Source: Papaver somniferum
Taxonomy: Eukaryota; Streptophyta; Magnoliopsida; Ranunculales; Papaveraceae
Direction of reading: 5' to 3'
Length of the DNA: 64,000 nt
Assembly: GCF_003573695.1 (NCBI RefSeq)
Contig: NC_039359.1
Location: 156,666,210 to 156,730,209, forward strand
Both the position numbers and the translations under genes were made by a program. This document shows positions 21,695-33,138 of this stretch, piece by piece. A model generated the notes under the pieces. That model was not told where the DNA came from. It searched no databases and saw only the letters and a program-made list of their open reading frames with translations. How positions within the stretch are numbered: the stretch's first letter is position 1; each line of letters opens with the position of its first letter.

Positions 21695-23371
21695 TCACCT
21701 CATAGAATCATATAGAAGTAGACGGAATAATTGTGGGTCATCTGGATCAAAAAGTGCTAACCACAAGAAGAGGAAACTGCAACATACCAAGAAGATACCG
21801 AACATACCCTTATTTACCTTTTTGTTTAAGACAACTATCTCTAGTTGTGGCTCAGGTTCAGGCTCTATAAAAGGGTCTAAATAAAATGTTTTTATAGGCA
21901 GGACTTCCTCAAAAGAAGGATTCTTAAGATCACGTTGTAGAGTCTGGAAATACTCAAGTAGGAACTTAGAAGCACATAAAAATAACCTGAACAACTGCGG
22001 ATCCTTAAAGTCAATTAGACTTGACTCACAAAACTGACCATAATGAAAGAGTCGGTCTTCCTTAAGCAAATGTGTCGACCCTATTCTCCTAAAGTAATTA
22101 GGTTTAGTCTCAAAACTTATTAACTGACACATCTTAAAATCAAATGTTCCCACAATTGGAAGAAAAGTATTTGGTGGGAAAATAAAGTCAATCTTGGTAT
22201 CATAGCCTGGGTTAACCACATCAACCAGAGGATGGGTTTCTAACAACTGAGCTTCTTTCTGGACATCATTAGGTTCAGGTAAAAGTGTACGAAGATAATC
22301 TTGTAAGATGGTTGAGGAACAAATGTCAAGTCCTACACGAGGGAACTTTCTAAGAGTTAAAGCACCCGGAGACTGATAATCACCCCCAAACTTAGAGTTT
22401 TCTGTGTCTCTAGAAAGACTAGTCACAACTTCTCTAATTTCTAGGTCATTGGATTCCTGAAAATGGTCAATTGATTCTTCTAAGTCGGGTTCATCCTCAC
22501 TCATTTCTACGAGTTCATTTTCTTTTTCTAAGTCTAATGTTTCTAAATTTCTAGACTCTAAAAAAATATTCTCCGAATAAACTCTTTCCTCAAAACTATC
22601 ATCGGCTTCGTAGACAGGAAATACTACATCGTCTAAAACGAGGGTATCTCTAGTCAAATCCTCGTCCTTTTGAATAGGTGAATCATTATTAAAATTATTT
22701 GGATTTGAAATATAAATAATATTATCACTGTAAATCTCAATTGGAGTATCCATTTCCTGATCACTATTCCTACATAAGTATGATTCTCCATCAACACTAT
22801 CCTCATCATAATAACATGAAAAAGATCGAACCTCATCAAAACAAGTAGTGCTACCAATTCTAACCTTGTTATCTTGATTATGTAAATAACTATCTTCATT
22901 CTCAAGGGTATTATTGGATACACTATATTGGCAATTCAAGTAATTTCGAGCAATTCTTTCGTTCGTCTCAGCTATCCGCTTGAGGTGGTCTTCTAAAGAA
23001 GGTTCACTCATTATTGTAGTTCTTTCGTCTATAATTATACTATTCATCTCAGCTAACTTACGCGTCGACTCAGCTAACTTCCTGAGGGACTCTTCTAAAG
23101 GAGGAATATGAACAGAGGGATCATAAAAAGGACTACTTTTCAATAGTTTGATTGTATCCTCTAGAGACGAAGAACTAGTACTATAATCTTCTTGCTCGTA
23201 AGACTGATGCATGTGTGGATAGTAATTGGGCTCACCAGGGTATGACCCATATCCTTCCAAAGGATGGCGTTCCCAACTACTATTCCCAACATGGTCATAA
23301 AAAGGATGATGTTCGTATTCAAATTCAGGTCGATACTCATTGTATTGGCTTCTATCATACCAGTTCGACAT
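21695..23371 (-). CDS. orphan long ORF of OF family, about 558 aa, intact copy
   Basis: The only open copy of three. I chose the methionine at 23371 (MSNWYDRSQYNEY) because OF-3 starts at the matching codon (MSSWYYNSQYNEY); an upstream in-frame ATG exists at 23398. In order: a Tyr/His-rich N-terminus (1-60); heptad-like Leu/Glu repeats LEESLRKLAESTRKLAE (about 90-140); an acidic Asn-rich middle with DEDLTRDT; the best conserved block (EIREVVTSLSRDTENSKFGG, LLETHPLVDVVNPGYDTKID, DFIFPPNTFLP); a PEPEPQL segment; and a C-terminal hydrophobic stretch (GIFLVCCSFLFLWLALF), possibly a membrane segment. The motif DPQLFRLxL occurs twice (about residues 455 and 545). No gag, zinc knuckle, protease or RT is seen. 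A structural gag-like or envelope-like role is speculation. Confidence 0.7.
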   Translation of the reverse strand: MSNWYDRSQYNEYRPEFEYEHHPFYDHVGNSSWERHPLEGYGSYPGEPNYYPHMHQSYEQEDYSTSSSSLEDTIKLLKSSPFYDPSVHIPPLEESLRKLAESTRKLAEMNSIIIDERTTIMSEPSLEDHLKRIAETNERIARNYLNCQYSVSNNTLENEDSYLHNQDNKVRIGSTTCFDEVRSFSCYYDEDSVDGESYLCRNSDQEMDTPIEIYSDNIIYISNPNNFNNDSPIQKDEDLTRDTLVLDDVVFPVYEADDSFEERVYSENIFLESRNLETLDLEKENELVEMSEDEPDLEESIDHFQESNDLEIREVVTSLSRDTENSKFGGDYQSPGALTLRKFPRVGLDICSSTILQDYLRTLLPEPNDVQKEAQLLETHPLVDVVNPGYDTKIDFIFPPNTFLPIVGTFDFKMCQLISFETKPNYFRRIGSTHLLKEDRLFHYGQFCESSLIDFKDPQLFRLFLCASKFLLEYFQTLQRDLKNPSFEEVLPIKTFYLDPFIEPEPEPQLEIVVLNKKVNKGMFGIFLVCCSFLFLWLALFDPDDPQLFRLLLYDSMR

Positions 23372-23844
23372 TCTTAATTGCAAGGGAATTCTACACAATC
23401 ACAAACAAGGCTGACTCGACCAAATCAAACCTATAGAATCTAGCAAACAAAAAGCATGATGGCTCCACTTAGATTGTTTTCTAGACCAGCTTATATTCCT
23501 TCGAAAAGGAATTCGTTACAATTTGAGCACACCCCTCTGGAATCAATCCGAGCTAATGTAAGTTGAATCGAGGCGAGGGAAGCTCAGTGGAGCTTTGATA
23601 CCCAAAGCCTCACCGGTATTACAAGGCGGCACAGTCACGCATTCAACTTACAGAAACCATCAAGAACTTTGAAGTATGCTTAAAAGAGTAACCAATATTT
23701 TTCGAAAGATTTTCCTACCAAGCTCGTTACCATATCGGTCTCGTTCTAATCAAATTTTAAGCTTGGGTTCGCGTTAGGTTTCGTTTACCTAAGGCGGGCA
23801 AGAAGGGAACGGTGATGAAATCCGAACCCTTATCTAGACAATAA

Positions 23845-23984
23845 ACCCGCTGACAGGAGATTCGCGGGTGTTTAGAAGTTTACCTCCCGTACCAGACGGG
23901 CGAAGAACCGTTGTAGTCGACTCGGGCCACTGACTCCGGTGTTAGTGTGCGAACCCGAAGGGCCGAGACGATATTGTAATCGTC
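23845..23984 (-). ncRNA. structured leader of OF-1 RNA (candidate)
   Basis: Minus-strand stems, in order: GACGAT/ATCGTC (23967-23984), an outer TCGGG/CCCGA stem enclosing a CACTAAC/GTCAGTG hairpin (one mismatch), CCCGT/ACGGG with loop CTGGT, and ACCCGC/GCGGGT (23845-23869). The same five stems recur in OF-2 and OF-3. It sits between the primer site and the long ORF, where packaging or dimerisation signals usually lie. Confidence 0.5.
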
Positions 23985-24361
23985 GTCCTTCACTGCAAAC
24001 AGTTTATATTTTTTTTTATATAACCCTTCCGTAGGGTTTAAAATTAAAATAAATTGTCCAAAGTCCAGTCCAATGAAAAGAAATACAAATAATAATAATA
24101 ATTACAAAAAATAAAATAAAATGGAAAGTCTCTTAAAAAAAATAAAAAAACAAATAATTCTCTCTCTCTTTTTTTCTTCTTTTTTTTCTTTATTTTTTTG
24201 CTTTGTCTTTTTTCCATCTCTTTTAGCTTTAAGCTTTGATTCCAAGGTCTTTAGTATCCAACTTCAAACCTGTAATACAAAGACACAATCAAAGAGATGT
24301 AAAAAGAACAAATGGAATAATAAAAAATAATAAAAACCTAAAAATTCTACCTAAGCACAAA

Positions 24362-24379
24362 TCCGCGTCGGCGGCGCCA
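24362..24379 (-). promoter_or_regulatory. OF-1 primer-binding site
   Basis: Minus-strand TGGCGCCGCCGACGCGGA begins five bases after the LTR end. It is a degenerate tRNA-Asp-type primer site; OF-2 has the same and OF-3 has TGGCGCCGTCGACGCGGA. Confidence 0.8.
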
Positions 24380-24384
24380 AAATT

Positions 24385-25933
24385 TGATGTATTTTCCAAA
24401 AGTTGTTGTAGTAGTGGTAAATAATACGTTCTTTTCAGACTTGTGAAGGAAATGGAATTTTAGATTTAATAAAATTATATATACAAAAATATTAACAATG
24501 GGCGAGAGGTACTGGGACTAAGGATTTGGACGAATTCACTACACATGGTTCATTCATATATTCTTTGACAATTTAAAACTCAATAAAATTAACATGGACT
24601 CTGATTTTTCCAAGATAGATTCTCAAAACATCGATTGTAAGTCTTAAGCATGATGTATCAAAACACCTAAGCTAAGCATACATCATCAAATTAAATAACA
24701 ACCAATTAATTCAAATCATATTTCAATTTTAGATTAATGCAAAAGTCATAAAAAAGAATAAAATAAATTACCCCAAAGATGAAATCCAGCCTCCTCCGTC
24801 GTCCCAGTGTTGGATTTTAGCTCCTCATGATGAAAACAAGCTCAAAATATATTTGTATAGATCAAATGGTGTTTACAATGGATAGAAAAGGAGAAAATGG
24901 TGTAAAACTGTAATCTTCGACGCACAAAAAGCGTCACAGAATGAACGATACAAGTGATGCTGCTGTTTAGACTGCACTGTGACCCACGGTTGTGCGTCTT
25001 AGACACTGTTGATAAACGACTGTCCTTGCGAATCTGTTCTTCGTGTTCTTGGTGTTCTTCATCATCAGCAGCAGCAGAAACAGAGTTTCATCAACTCTTG
25101 ATTTCTGCTTCTCTGGACCTCCTCTCGACCCCAAACTCTCGACCACGCTTATAGGACACCCAGGGAACCTATTTATACCCAACAGCGACAAGAAATCACG
25201 CTCATTAACTCCAAATATTCTCCCATTACTCGGCAGTAAACGATATATTTTTCTTTCCTTTTTTTATCTCGATCACGTATCTGTAGCTGTCAATTACGTG
25301 AAAACTATCCCTGTTTATCTTTTTCACGCTCCAACAAGTTTTTCAAGTCATTACACATCATCGGAACACGTACAAATTCTTCCAGAACCCGTGGATATCT
25401 TCTCCCTGTACGTGTTTTCCCTGTTTGCAACTCGTGGATTGCCTAGCCGATTCTATCTAATTTTGATCGAACCAAAATCCCACAACCTGTTTGCTAGGCC
25501 ATATCACAACTTCCTACCAAAAATCAGCCATTGAATCTCCCTAGAACACGTTGAAAACTTCGACCAAAAATCTGCCAGTGAAGAAGGAAATTTTCCCGCC
25601 AAAAATGAAATTTGAATTTTAGAAGAAGGACACCCCTTATCCAGTGGTCGCCCCTTATTCGTTGCTGGAGTCCGAATAACACATGTCATTTGGGTGCCTT
25701 AAGTAATTTTTCTGGAGTGTTTCCAGCATTTTTTCTGGGTTTCTCCGGCGCATTTCTGGGGTGTTTTTAGTCTCTATCCTGGGGTGTAAAACACCACTTT
25801 TCGAGCCAATTTCGCCGAAAGAGCTTATTTTTCCAAAAACATCTACAAAACATAAAATAACACAATAAGTATTTTCTCGAGTCTAACAATACAGAACATT
25901 GAGAACAAAATAGACACATAAATGCGTCTATCA
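24385..25933 (-). repeat. OF-1 5' LTR (1549 bp)
   Basis: Complete LTR, TGATGTATTT...GCGTCTATCA on the plus strand. Minus-strand TATA box (GGGTATAAATAGG) near 25168-25180. It preserves the empty site for the young insertion (about 25115-25135). Confidence 0.95.
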
Positions 25934-27540
25934 GGAAGCCGTCAATTATCGCAACCCTTTGCTTGGTAGCCCGTGACATGAAAGTATGATCAATGCAACT
26001 TTAATATGATCTGGTTTAGGCGCGGCCAAAAGTTAGGGTTTTGGCTTTGCTAGGCGCGACCAAGCTGGGGCCAAAGTTCGCCATGCGTTGGCTAGTAGCC
26101 TTGGACGGTTAAGATTTGCATTTAAGGTAGAATGAGGACCGTTGATTGTCGTACGCCTTCGTTTTGGTAGTCGCATAGGGAAGGCCATCATGGTGCGGCA
26201 AGGTGATTGGCTTGGCATGGTGGGGCCAAGGGTTTGGCATGCCATTGGCGCATGGTGCGGCTAGCATGGTTGGGGCGCGGCATGCCTTGGGGCGGTTTTG
26301 GCGTGGCCAAACTAGGATTTTGTGGGCAAAGGTTCCCATGCGTTGTTTGGCAACCTTGGACGGATAAGATTTGCATATAAGATAGAAGGGGGACCGTTGA
26401 TTATCGCACGCCTTCATTTTGGTAGCTGCATAGGGAAGGCCAACATGGTGCGGCAAGGTGAATGGCGTGGACGGTCTTGGCATGTGGAGCGGGTTGCTTG
26501 GCATGGCGGGGCCAAGCCATGGCGCGGTCGTTTGGCGTTGCGGGGCCAAGGCAAGGTGGCGTGGATGGCTTGGCATGGCGGGGACAAAGCCATGGCGTGG
26601 TCGTGGGGCCAAGGCAAGGTGACGCGGATGGCTTGGCATGGTGGGGCCAAGGCCATGGCGCGTACATTTGGGCACGGCGGGGCCAAGTGTTTGGGCGTGA
26701 CCAAACTCGGGTTTGGTGTTGGTCCAAAGGTTACCATGCGTTGGCTAGCGAGCTCAGATGGCTAGGATTTGTTTCTGGGATGAAAAGATGACCGTAGATG
26801 GCCGCATGCATTCGAATGTCGCAAGGTTCTTGGTGCGACAAGGTGATTGGCGCGGCATGCCTGGGCGTGGTTTGTGCGTGAAAAAACTAGGGTTTGGGCC
26901 AAAGTTTGCCATGCGTTGGCTGGCGACATTGGACGGCTAGGATTTTCTCCCAATATTGAAAGATGGTCGTTGATTGTTGTATGCCTTTGATTGGTGCAAG
27001 GTAGTTGGCGCGACAAGGTGATTGGCGCGGCATGCCTTGGGGTGGTTTGGGCGTGACCAAACTATGGTTTGGGACAAAGGTTGTCATGCGTTGGCTGGCG
27101 ACCTTGGACGGCTAGGATTTGCTCCCAAGATTGAAAGATGGTCGTTTATTGTTGCAGGCCCTTTGTTTTAGCAGCCGTGAAGGGAAGGACAGCATGGCAT
27201 GGGGCCAAGTGTTTGGTCATGCCATTGGCGCATGTGCGGTTAGCGTGGTTGGCATGGTTTGCCATTGGCACAGTGGTGCGGCTAGCATGGTTGGCATGCC
27301 TTGGCGCGGTAGATGTGGCTGGCATGGTTTGCCATTGGCACAATGGTGGGCTGGCATGGTTGGCATGCCTTGACGCGGTAGATGTGGCTAGCATGGTTTG
27401 CCATTGGCACAGTGGTGCGGCTGGCATGATTGGCATGCCTTGGCGCGGTAGATGTGGATGGCATGGTTTCCCATTAGAACAGTGGTGCGGCTGGCATGGT
27501 TGGCATGCCTTGGCGCGGTAGATGTGGCTGGCATGAATTG
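25934..27540 (-). repeat. 5' LTR of PMD-bearing element, right piece with minisatellite
   Basis: Starts with GGAAG, the mutated target duplication, then continues the sequence broken at 11480 (CCGTCAATTATCGCAACCC; compare 5360). GC-rich minisatellite units fill 26040-27130. A second array with units of about 70 bp (GGCATGCCTTGGCGCGGTAG then ATGTGGC...) spans about 27235-27535 in roughly four copies. The right edge is approximate and no LTR terminus was found there. Confidence 0.8.
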
Positions 27541-28640
27541 AGATGAGAAATTCAAAGGGGTGTTCTTGAGAGCGGGGAAGATGAGGAAGAAGAATATGTT
27601 TTACGTTTTTTGATTGTTTGGAGGCACTTAAATATATATCGAGTTAACAGTCCCAGCAAGTCAAATAAAGTCAAGGTCATAAAATAATCTGATCCATGGA
27701 AGGTCTTTGATTCTATAAGCAAAAATTGTTCAAAATCACAATATCTTTTTTTTTGACGGTATAAATCCTGGCGAAACTGGAGTATATCCAAATTAATTCG
27801 GGTATACCAAAAGAGACAAAATAAGGTCATTTTGAAGTAAAACACAGAACCCCTTAACCACATATTTACAAAAATGGCTAATCTACCCTTGATTAATTAA
27901 TACTAATAAATGTGATTAGATTAATTAATGTAGTTAGTTAATTAGTTGATTAAAATTTTGAAATTATGTTTTATTTTAGATTGAATCATGTATGTGGGTA
28001 GATTTTTGAGAATTCTACTTGTAACGGAAATGAAATCGTACTACCCAAACACTTATAAATATGGGATTGTAGAGGTACTGGGTGATTTTATACTCAAAAT
28101 TATGGAAGGAATCAATATTTTCAGTTATGAAAGTATGAAAAATCGGCAAGGCCGACAAAAACTACCTTGCCGACTATCAACACACAAAGAAAGGTGTTTA
28201 GAAATGCATGCTATGGGGATGGATACCGTGACGACCCTGTAACTGCTAACTTCAGAGATGAAAAGTCGTCACGGTATTCAACCTTATACCCTGCCGACTA
28301 TATTTTAGTCGACAAGGTCTACAAAAAAAATACCCTGCCGACTTTTGATTCTTCTTTTTTTTTTCTTTTTTTGATTTCATCATGTATAGTTAGAGTTTTG
28401 AAGAAAGATTTTGATTTTTTGTTAACATGTTTTAGTCGGCATGGTTGTTTTAGTATGGGCACCATTACCGCAACATAGGCACCATGTTATTTCAATACTA
28501 AGATGTAATAGTGGAATACACCATGTTATTTCTGTTGGCTTACTGCACTTTCATAGATGTTAACGCGGGGTGGGAGGTGGGGGCACAAATCCCGGTGGTG
28601 ATCCCATCTCGATCCAAACAGGTGGTGGTGAAAATTATCA
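27541..28640. other. AT-rich DNA with CGGCAAGG/CCTTGCCG motifs, no gene
   Basis: No supported gene. Bases 28140-28440 contain alternating direct and inverted copies of GTCGGCAAGG/CCTTGCCGAC (for example TCGGCAAGGCCGAC near 28143 and CCTTGCCGACTA near 28165). It may be the inside of an unrecognised transposable element. Confidence 0.4.
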
Positions 28641-31078
28641 TGTTAGAGCATTGCTCAGTCGGACTCGCGTGCGTTGCTATCTCAAGCATGTTTGTCAAGT
28701 TTAGTTGTCAAAACTATATGTCTTGATTTCTAGACTACTTATAGATAAGTCTCGGACTAGGACAGTTAAGTGTAGTTGAGCTCTAGACTCCATGACGATC
28801 ATCTTACGAAGACGAAGAACTACTCAAGGAACCAGTGGAACTTCATCCGACTAAAAGGTATGTGGAGATTTGAACTTATCTATCACTCAAAAGTCTATCT
28901 CTCTATCTCCTATTCTTGAGACAAAGTCGTATAAGTATGACAGTTTTCATACATACACATTTGTTATTTCGAGCCGAGTTTACTCGCCTATCTTTTTCTC
29001 GAAATATATATTTGTAAGCTTTCGCTTTAACCACTTTTCATCTTAACCCGTGACAAAATCAATCTTGAAAATAGCTTTGATGATGATAGTTGTGAATAAC
29101 GACTGTTATAACATTATAGAAGAATGTTTCAATGATTGAAATATAGAGTTGAGATTACATAACCAACTATGGATATAAGCATATATAGTGTGTTCGAACA
29201 TTAGTGTATAAATCCATGTGACGGAAACCAAGTGTATGCATATGTGTGCATACGGTATTGGTGAAGGAGACAGGTTGGGTACGCGTACCAGCGAAAGTTT
29301 TCGAACCGAAAATTTCTGCTGAGTTTGTAAGTTTGCAAACTGTTAAACTAGTCACCTGAGGTACACGTTCCCACGGAAGTTTTCGATCGAAAATTTCTGT
29401 TGAGTTTCTAAACTCAAATCCGGCAGCTATGGTACACGTACCCGTACGCGTACCCAAGATGGTTATATTTCTCAAAGCGGAAGATCATGAACTTAAATAT
29501 TAAATCAATAATGAATGCAATCTTTGCAAACCGTGGCTATATTGTTCATGAATTAATTCAAGTGAATCAAACCGATTCTGTTTCAATTGTGTCTATTCAT
29601 AAAGACCTAAGCAATTGAACAACTCTTTAACTAGTTCTTTTGAAGTCATTTGAACTAGTTGTGAAGAAGATGAATACGGTTGATATGAAAGTGCTCATAT
29701 GGCTAACCATTGTTTAACTATTTGTGAACCAACTAAGTGTACATGTTTAGGTACGATTACTCAAACCTAAATGAAATACATTTCATTTGTGTGTGACAAG
29801 CTATGTTTTGGTCTAACGGTTGAAAGATATTAGCTTGGTTAAATCAGGTTTTTCATCTAACGGTGAATATATTGAATGCTTTGCCACCAAGGTAACTTAG
29901 ATTGCAACCCTTGATTTGAAAACTATATAGATAAGACATCTAGCAACTGGAAAAACTAATCCTCACACCTGCTGTGTGATACTAGTTGGTTTTGCTAGAG
30001 TCGGTTCTCCTTTAACCTTAGGTTTCTTTTCGAGACCCTGTAGGTTAACGACTGAAAGACTTCATTGGGATTATGAAGACAAACGAAACTACTCCTCTTG
30101 TAGTTGAGCGATCTGATCTTTCTATTTTCTATCGTACGAGTTCAATTGAATAATTGACTTGAGATTATATCTCCGATAGGGCAAGATAAAAAGAAATCAC
30201 AAACATCTTCGTCTCATTGTTTGTGATTCCGCAATATCTAGTTTCGCTACCATACGATTTATATTATTGTGAGGTGATTGATAATTCTAGGCTGTTCTTC
30301 GGGAATATAAGTCCGGGTTATCGATTGGTTCATGTTCACCTTGATTTTATCAAAAGACGGAACGAAACTCTTAGGTTTATCTATGGGAGACAGATTTATC
30401 TATCATCATAGACTTTTCTGTGTGATACAAATTTATTTATTCAAGTCTTCGACTTTGGGTCGTAGCAACTCTTAGTTGTGGGTGAGATCATCTAAGGGAA
30501 TCAAGTGTGTAGTATCCTGCTGGGATCAAAGACGTAAGGAGCGCAACTGTACCTTGAATCAGTGTGAGATTGATTAGAGTTCAACTACAGTTCAGACCGA
30601 AGTTAGTTTGTAATAGGCTAGTGTCAGTAGCGTCTTAATACAATGTGGTGTTCAATCTGGACTAGGTCCCGGGGTTTTTCTGCATTTGCGTTTTCCTCGT
30701 TAATAAAACTTATGGTTTCTGTGTTATTTCTATTCTGCATTATATTTTGTTATATAATTGAAATATCACAGGTTGTGCGTTGTATCTATCAATTGTGAAA
30801 TCCAACCTTTGGTTGTTGATTGGAAATTGAATGATCCTTGGATATTGGTCTTTGGTACCATCCAAGTTTATATCTCTTGTATTTGATAAAGTCTCACAGA
30901 TTTCTTTTTGTTTGAGTATAGATCAAATCGAGAGATAAAGATATTAACTCCTTGATATACTTTTTTATTAAGATTGAGTCTGACTGTTTAGTTTATTCTC
31001 TTAAAAGTATATGAGAGCTAGTCCATACAGATTGCTAATCGAAATATTGGGTGAGGTTGTTAGACCCCCGCATTTTCA
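28641..31078 (+). repeat. SIRE-like copia LTR, solo or truncated (2438 bp)
   Basis: Starts TGTTAGAGCATTGCTC and ends GTTAGACCCCCGCATTTTCA. These termini match the minus-strand copia LTR at 36862-38693. Inside are GGTACGCGTACC-type repeats (about 29278-29460) and the conserved GGACTAGGTCCCGGGGTTTT stretch at about 30659. No primer site follows the right end and no clear target duplication is present, so solo versus broken is undecided. Confidence 0.8.
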
Positions 31079-31288
31079 GATCCCGTAGATAAAATTTGGG
31101 GAGATAGCGTAGCATGTGTTCGAGCTGGTAAAAGCGGTCGTTGTGGTGAAAGTGTCGGAGAGATAAAAGCTATAACCAAGAAAATAATAAACAAAATTAT
31201 TATAGCGAGAAGGATCACTGTGGATGTTGTTGTACTTGGGATATCTCCCGGATTCCAGTTGGAAAATGGGGATGGCGCTGGTGTTGGT

Positions 31289-31779
31289 TGTAGGATCTAA
31301 ATATCGCACAATAGTAAAGCTTGCGAGAATGTAGCAGAGCCTGAGAAAACGTAGCACGGGATCCGAAAATGGGGGAATATGATCTATACTCCACTACATA
31401 TGAGTTGTCATCCACTATGTAATATCCTATATAAAGAGAAAGGCAAGAGAGAGAAGGGAGGATAATCAAAAAATAAAAAGGAGAGAGACACTTTAGGGAG
31501 GACACATTTGTAGAGAGAGAGAGCAGAATTTGTATTATTATCTTCTTCTTCCTTCTTCAACCAAGAGGTCAAAATACTCATTAATGAAGTCTCAATTGTA
31601 ATCCATATGTAATTAAAAACAATCATAGTGAAGATCCCTAACCCCGTGGATGTAGATCACGTTGATCGAACCACGTAAACCTTGTGTCTCTTTACAATTT
31701 TAGCATTCTTATCATCATTTTTATGTTTAGATCTACAAATTATTACAAGGGGTGTGTTGTAGGATTTCCTGCAACTACA
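31289..31779 (+). repeat. solo LTR of the gypsy family at 2177-2643 (491 bp)
   Basis: TGTAGGATC...GCAACTACA with 5-bp flanks TTGGT and CTGGT (4 of 5 match), a plausible target duplication. TATA-like CCTATATAAAG near 31422. No primer site or internal region follows, consistent with a solo LTR left by recombination. Confidence 0.7.
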
Positions 31780-32369
31780 CTGGTGAACTGGCAAGTGCTG
31801 GTTCCATGGTAAGATATATTGTGATGTTGTGATTCCATCGCCTGTATTTATAGTGAAGCTATCCGCACTATAGATACGCTATATTGTTAACGCATTTCTA
31901 TCAGTATTAAAGATGTAAATGCATTGTTATCACTATTTCAAGATACGCAATACTGTTAGGCTAAGTCCTATGGGCTAGATTGAGATGCTAGATTAGCAGT
32001 TAAATGTTGCAATTCAAAAAAAAAAAGTGTGGCATAAAAGTTAACACTAGTTCTATCTCCTAGCATGTGCTCGCAGGTGAAGTAGCAGCGAGATTGAAGC
32101 GCTGAACCACAAAAATCACTTTTACGCTAAATGGTTCAATGTTCATAAAAATCAAACGGCTCACAGATATCACAAAATCTGATCTGACGGTTGAAATTGG
32201 TTGCGCCGAACCAAACAACATTGGGCGGTGGTCCCATCTACTATTAAGGGTGTTTTCTGACTGCTCGGTCTATCGATTGACATCTCATGATATGTCTCTA
32301 TCCATATTACTAGCTCCCATCTTGTTTTTAAAAAAAAATAAAAAAAAAAATAAAAGCTCTCAACTTAGA
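31780..32369. other. unassigned, no gene
   Basis: AT-rich with poly(A) near 32016 and 32328-32352. Contains a possible short inverted element around 31960-32030, but ends could not be fixed. The A-rich stretch just before the LINE fragment could be the tail of another retroposon. Confidence 0.35.
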
Positions 32370-33138
32370 ACTTTTGTTTATACTTTTCGACGACGATTGT
32401 ATTTTATTTTCTTCTGCTTCAGGCAAATCTATTTCTAATATTATGCAGATTATTCATCAATTTTGTGAGGTATCTGGACAAATGGTTAATCTTCATAAGT
32501 CTAGTATTCATTTCAGTAATCAGTTAAATGACGATACCAAACAACATATAACTCAGCTGGTTTAGATGCAGAGAATGCCGCTGTCAGAAAAATATTTAGG
32601 TATTCATCTTTTTATTGGGAGAAACAAGAATGTTTGCTTTCAAGGTACTTTAGATAAATTGTCTGCAAGACTTCAATTTTGGCAAGGGAAATTAGTCGAT
32701 CAAGCAGGTTGAAGTACTTAAATCCAAATTGCAGTGGGATCGATGGCACAATGTCAGATGAGTTGTTTACATGTTCCAGATAAGATAGTCAAGAAAATGG
32801 AGTATTTACAAAAAAAAAAAAAATACTGGTGGAATAGATCTTCTTCTAAGGGTTGTCCTATTATTGCTTGGAGGGAGTTAAATAAACCAAGAAGAATGGC
32901 AGGTTTGGGCTTTAACAACACTAGAGTTTTCTATGAAGCTTCACTGACAAATTAAGCTTGGAGATTGATTCAAGAAAAAGATGCCAAATGGGTTCAGCTT
33001 TTGCAAACTAGGTATTTTAAGAATGGAGATCCATTATTAGGAAATGTGAAAGTAAAGGGTACTTGGATTTGGCAAGGCATTCAAAGAGGTTTAAAATGGG
33101 TTCGAAGATTTCATGTTTGGGATCAGTTTTTCGGTTAA
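32370..33138 (+). pseudogene. L1-type LINE reverse transcriptase C-terminal fragment
   Basis: Plus-strand reading gives ILFDDDCILFSSA (a degenerate F/YADD box with flanks) then GQMVNLHKSSIHFS, KYLGIHL, KLSARLQFWQGK and WWNRSSSKGCPIIAWRELNKP. These are the palm, thumb and post-RT motifs of plant L1 ORF2. Several stops and frame changes occur (about 32565, 32715, 32955). Neither the endonuclease nor a poly(A) tail is attached, so the copy is broken at both ends. Confidence 0.85.

Larger units (their letters stand above)
11481..25933 (-). mobile_element. OF-1: orphan-ORF LTR element with full structure, minus strand
   Basis: The 5' LTR is at 24385-25933 (1549 bp). The 3' LTR is at 11481-20287 but split by a 7.25-kb insertion; without that and the 5-base duplication it is 1550 bp. 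The ends are TGATAGACG...ATACATCA on the minus strand. Target duplications are GGTAG (11476-11480) and GGAAG (25934-25938), one mismatch. Internal features run right to left: primer site, pyrimidine-rich stretch, structured leader, long ORF, polypurine-like motif, small ORF and polypurine tract. There is no RT, integrase or protease, so it is non-autonomous. Sister copies are OF-2 and OF-3. Confidence 0.93.
4603..27540 (-). mobile_element. LTR element carrying an antisense PMD gene, disrupted by nested insertions
   Basis: Two direct repeats beginning TGTTTGAGGGTGAAAACG (4603 and 10727) flank an internal region. Just left of the second repeat, the minus strand reads TGGCGACCACAGTGGGA after a 2-base gap, a typical plant gypsy-type primer site. 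The LTRs also carry a minus-strand TATA box (TATAAATAGG at 4970-4979 and 11093-11102). The element is therefore minus-oriented: 3' LTR at left, 5' LTR at right. The 5' LTR is split by OF-1 (11481-25933) and resumes at 25934. No pol domain is visible; the only gene is PMD-like on the opposite strand. The right end, near 27540, and the target duplication are unresolved. Confidence 0.75.

Noticed and set aside
26109..26675. 188-codon minus-strand frame rich in Pro/His/Ala, and similar frames at 5763-6188
   Set aside because: It reads through the GC-rich minisatellite. Frames are open on both strands because the repeat lacks stop codons.
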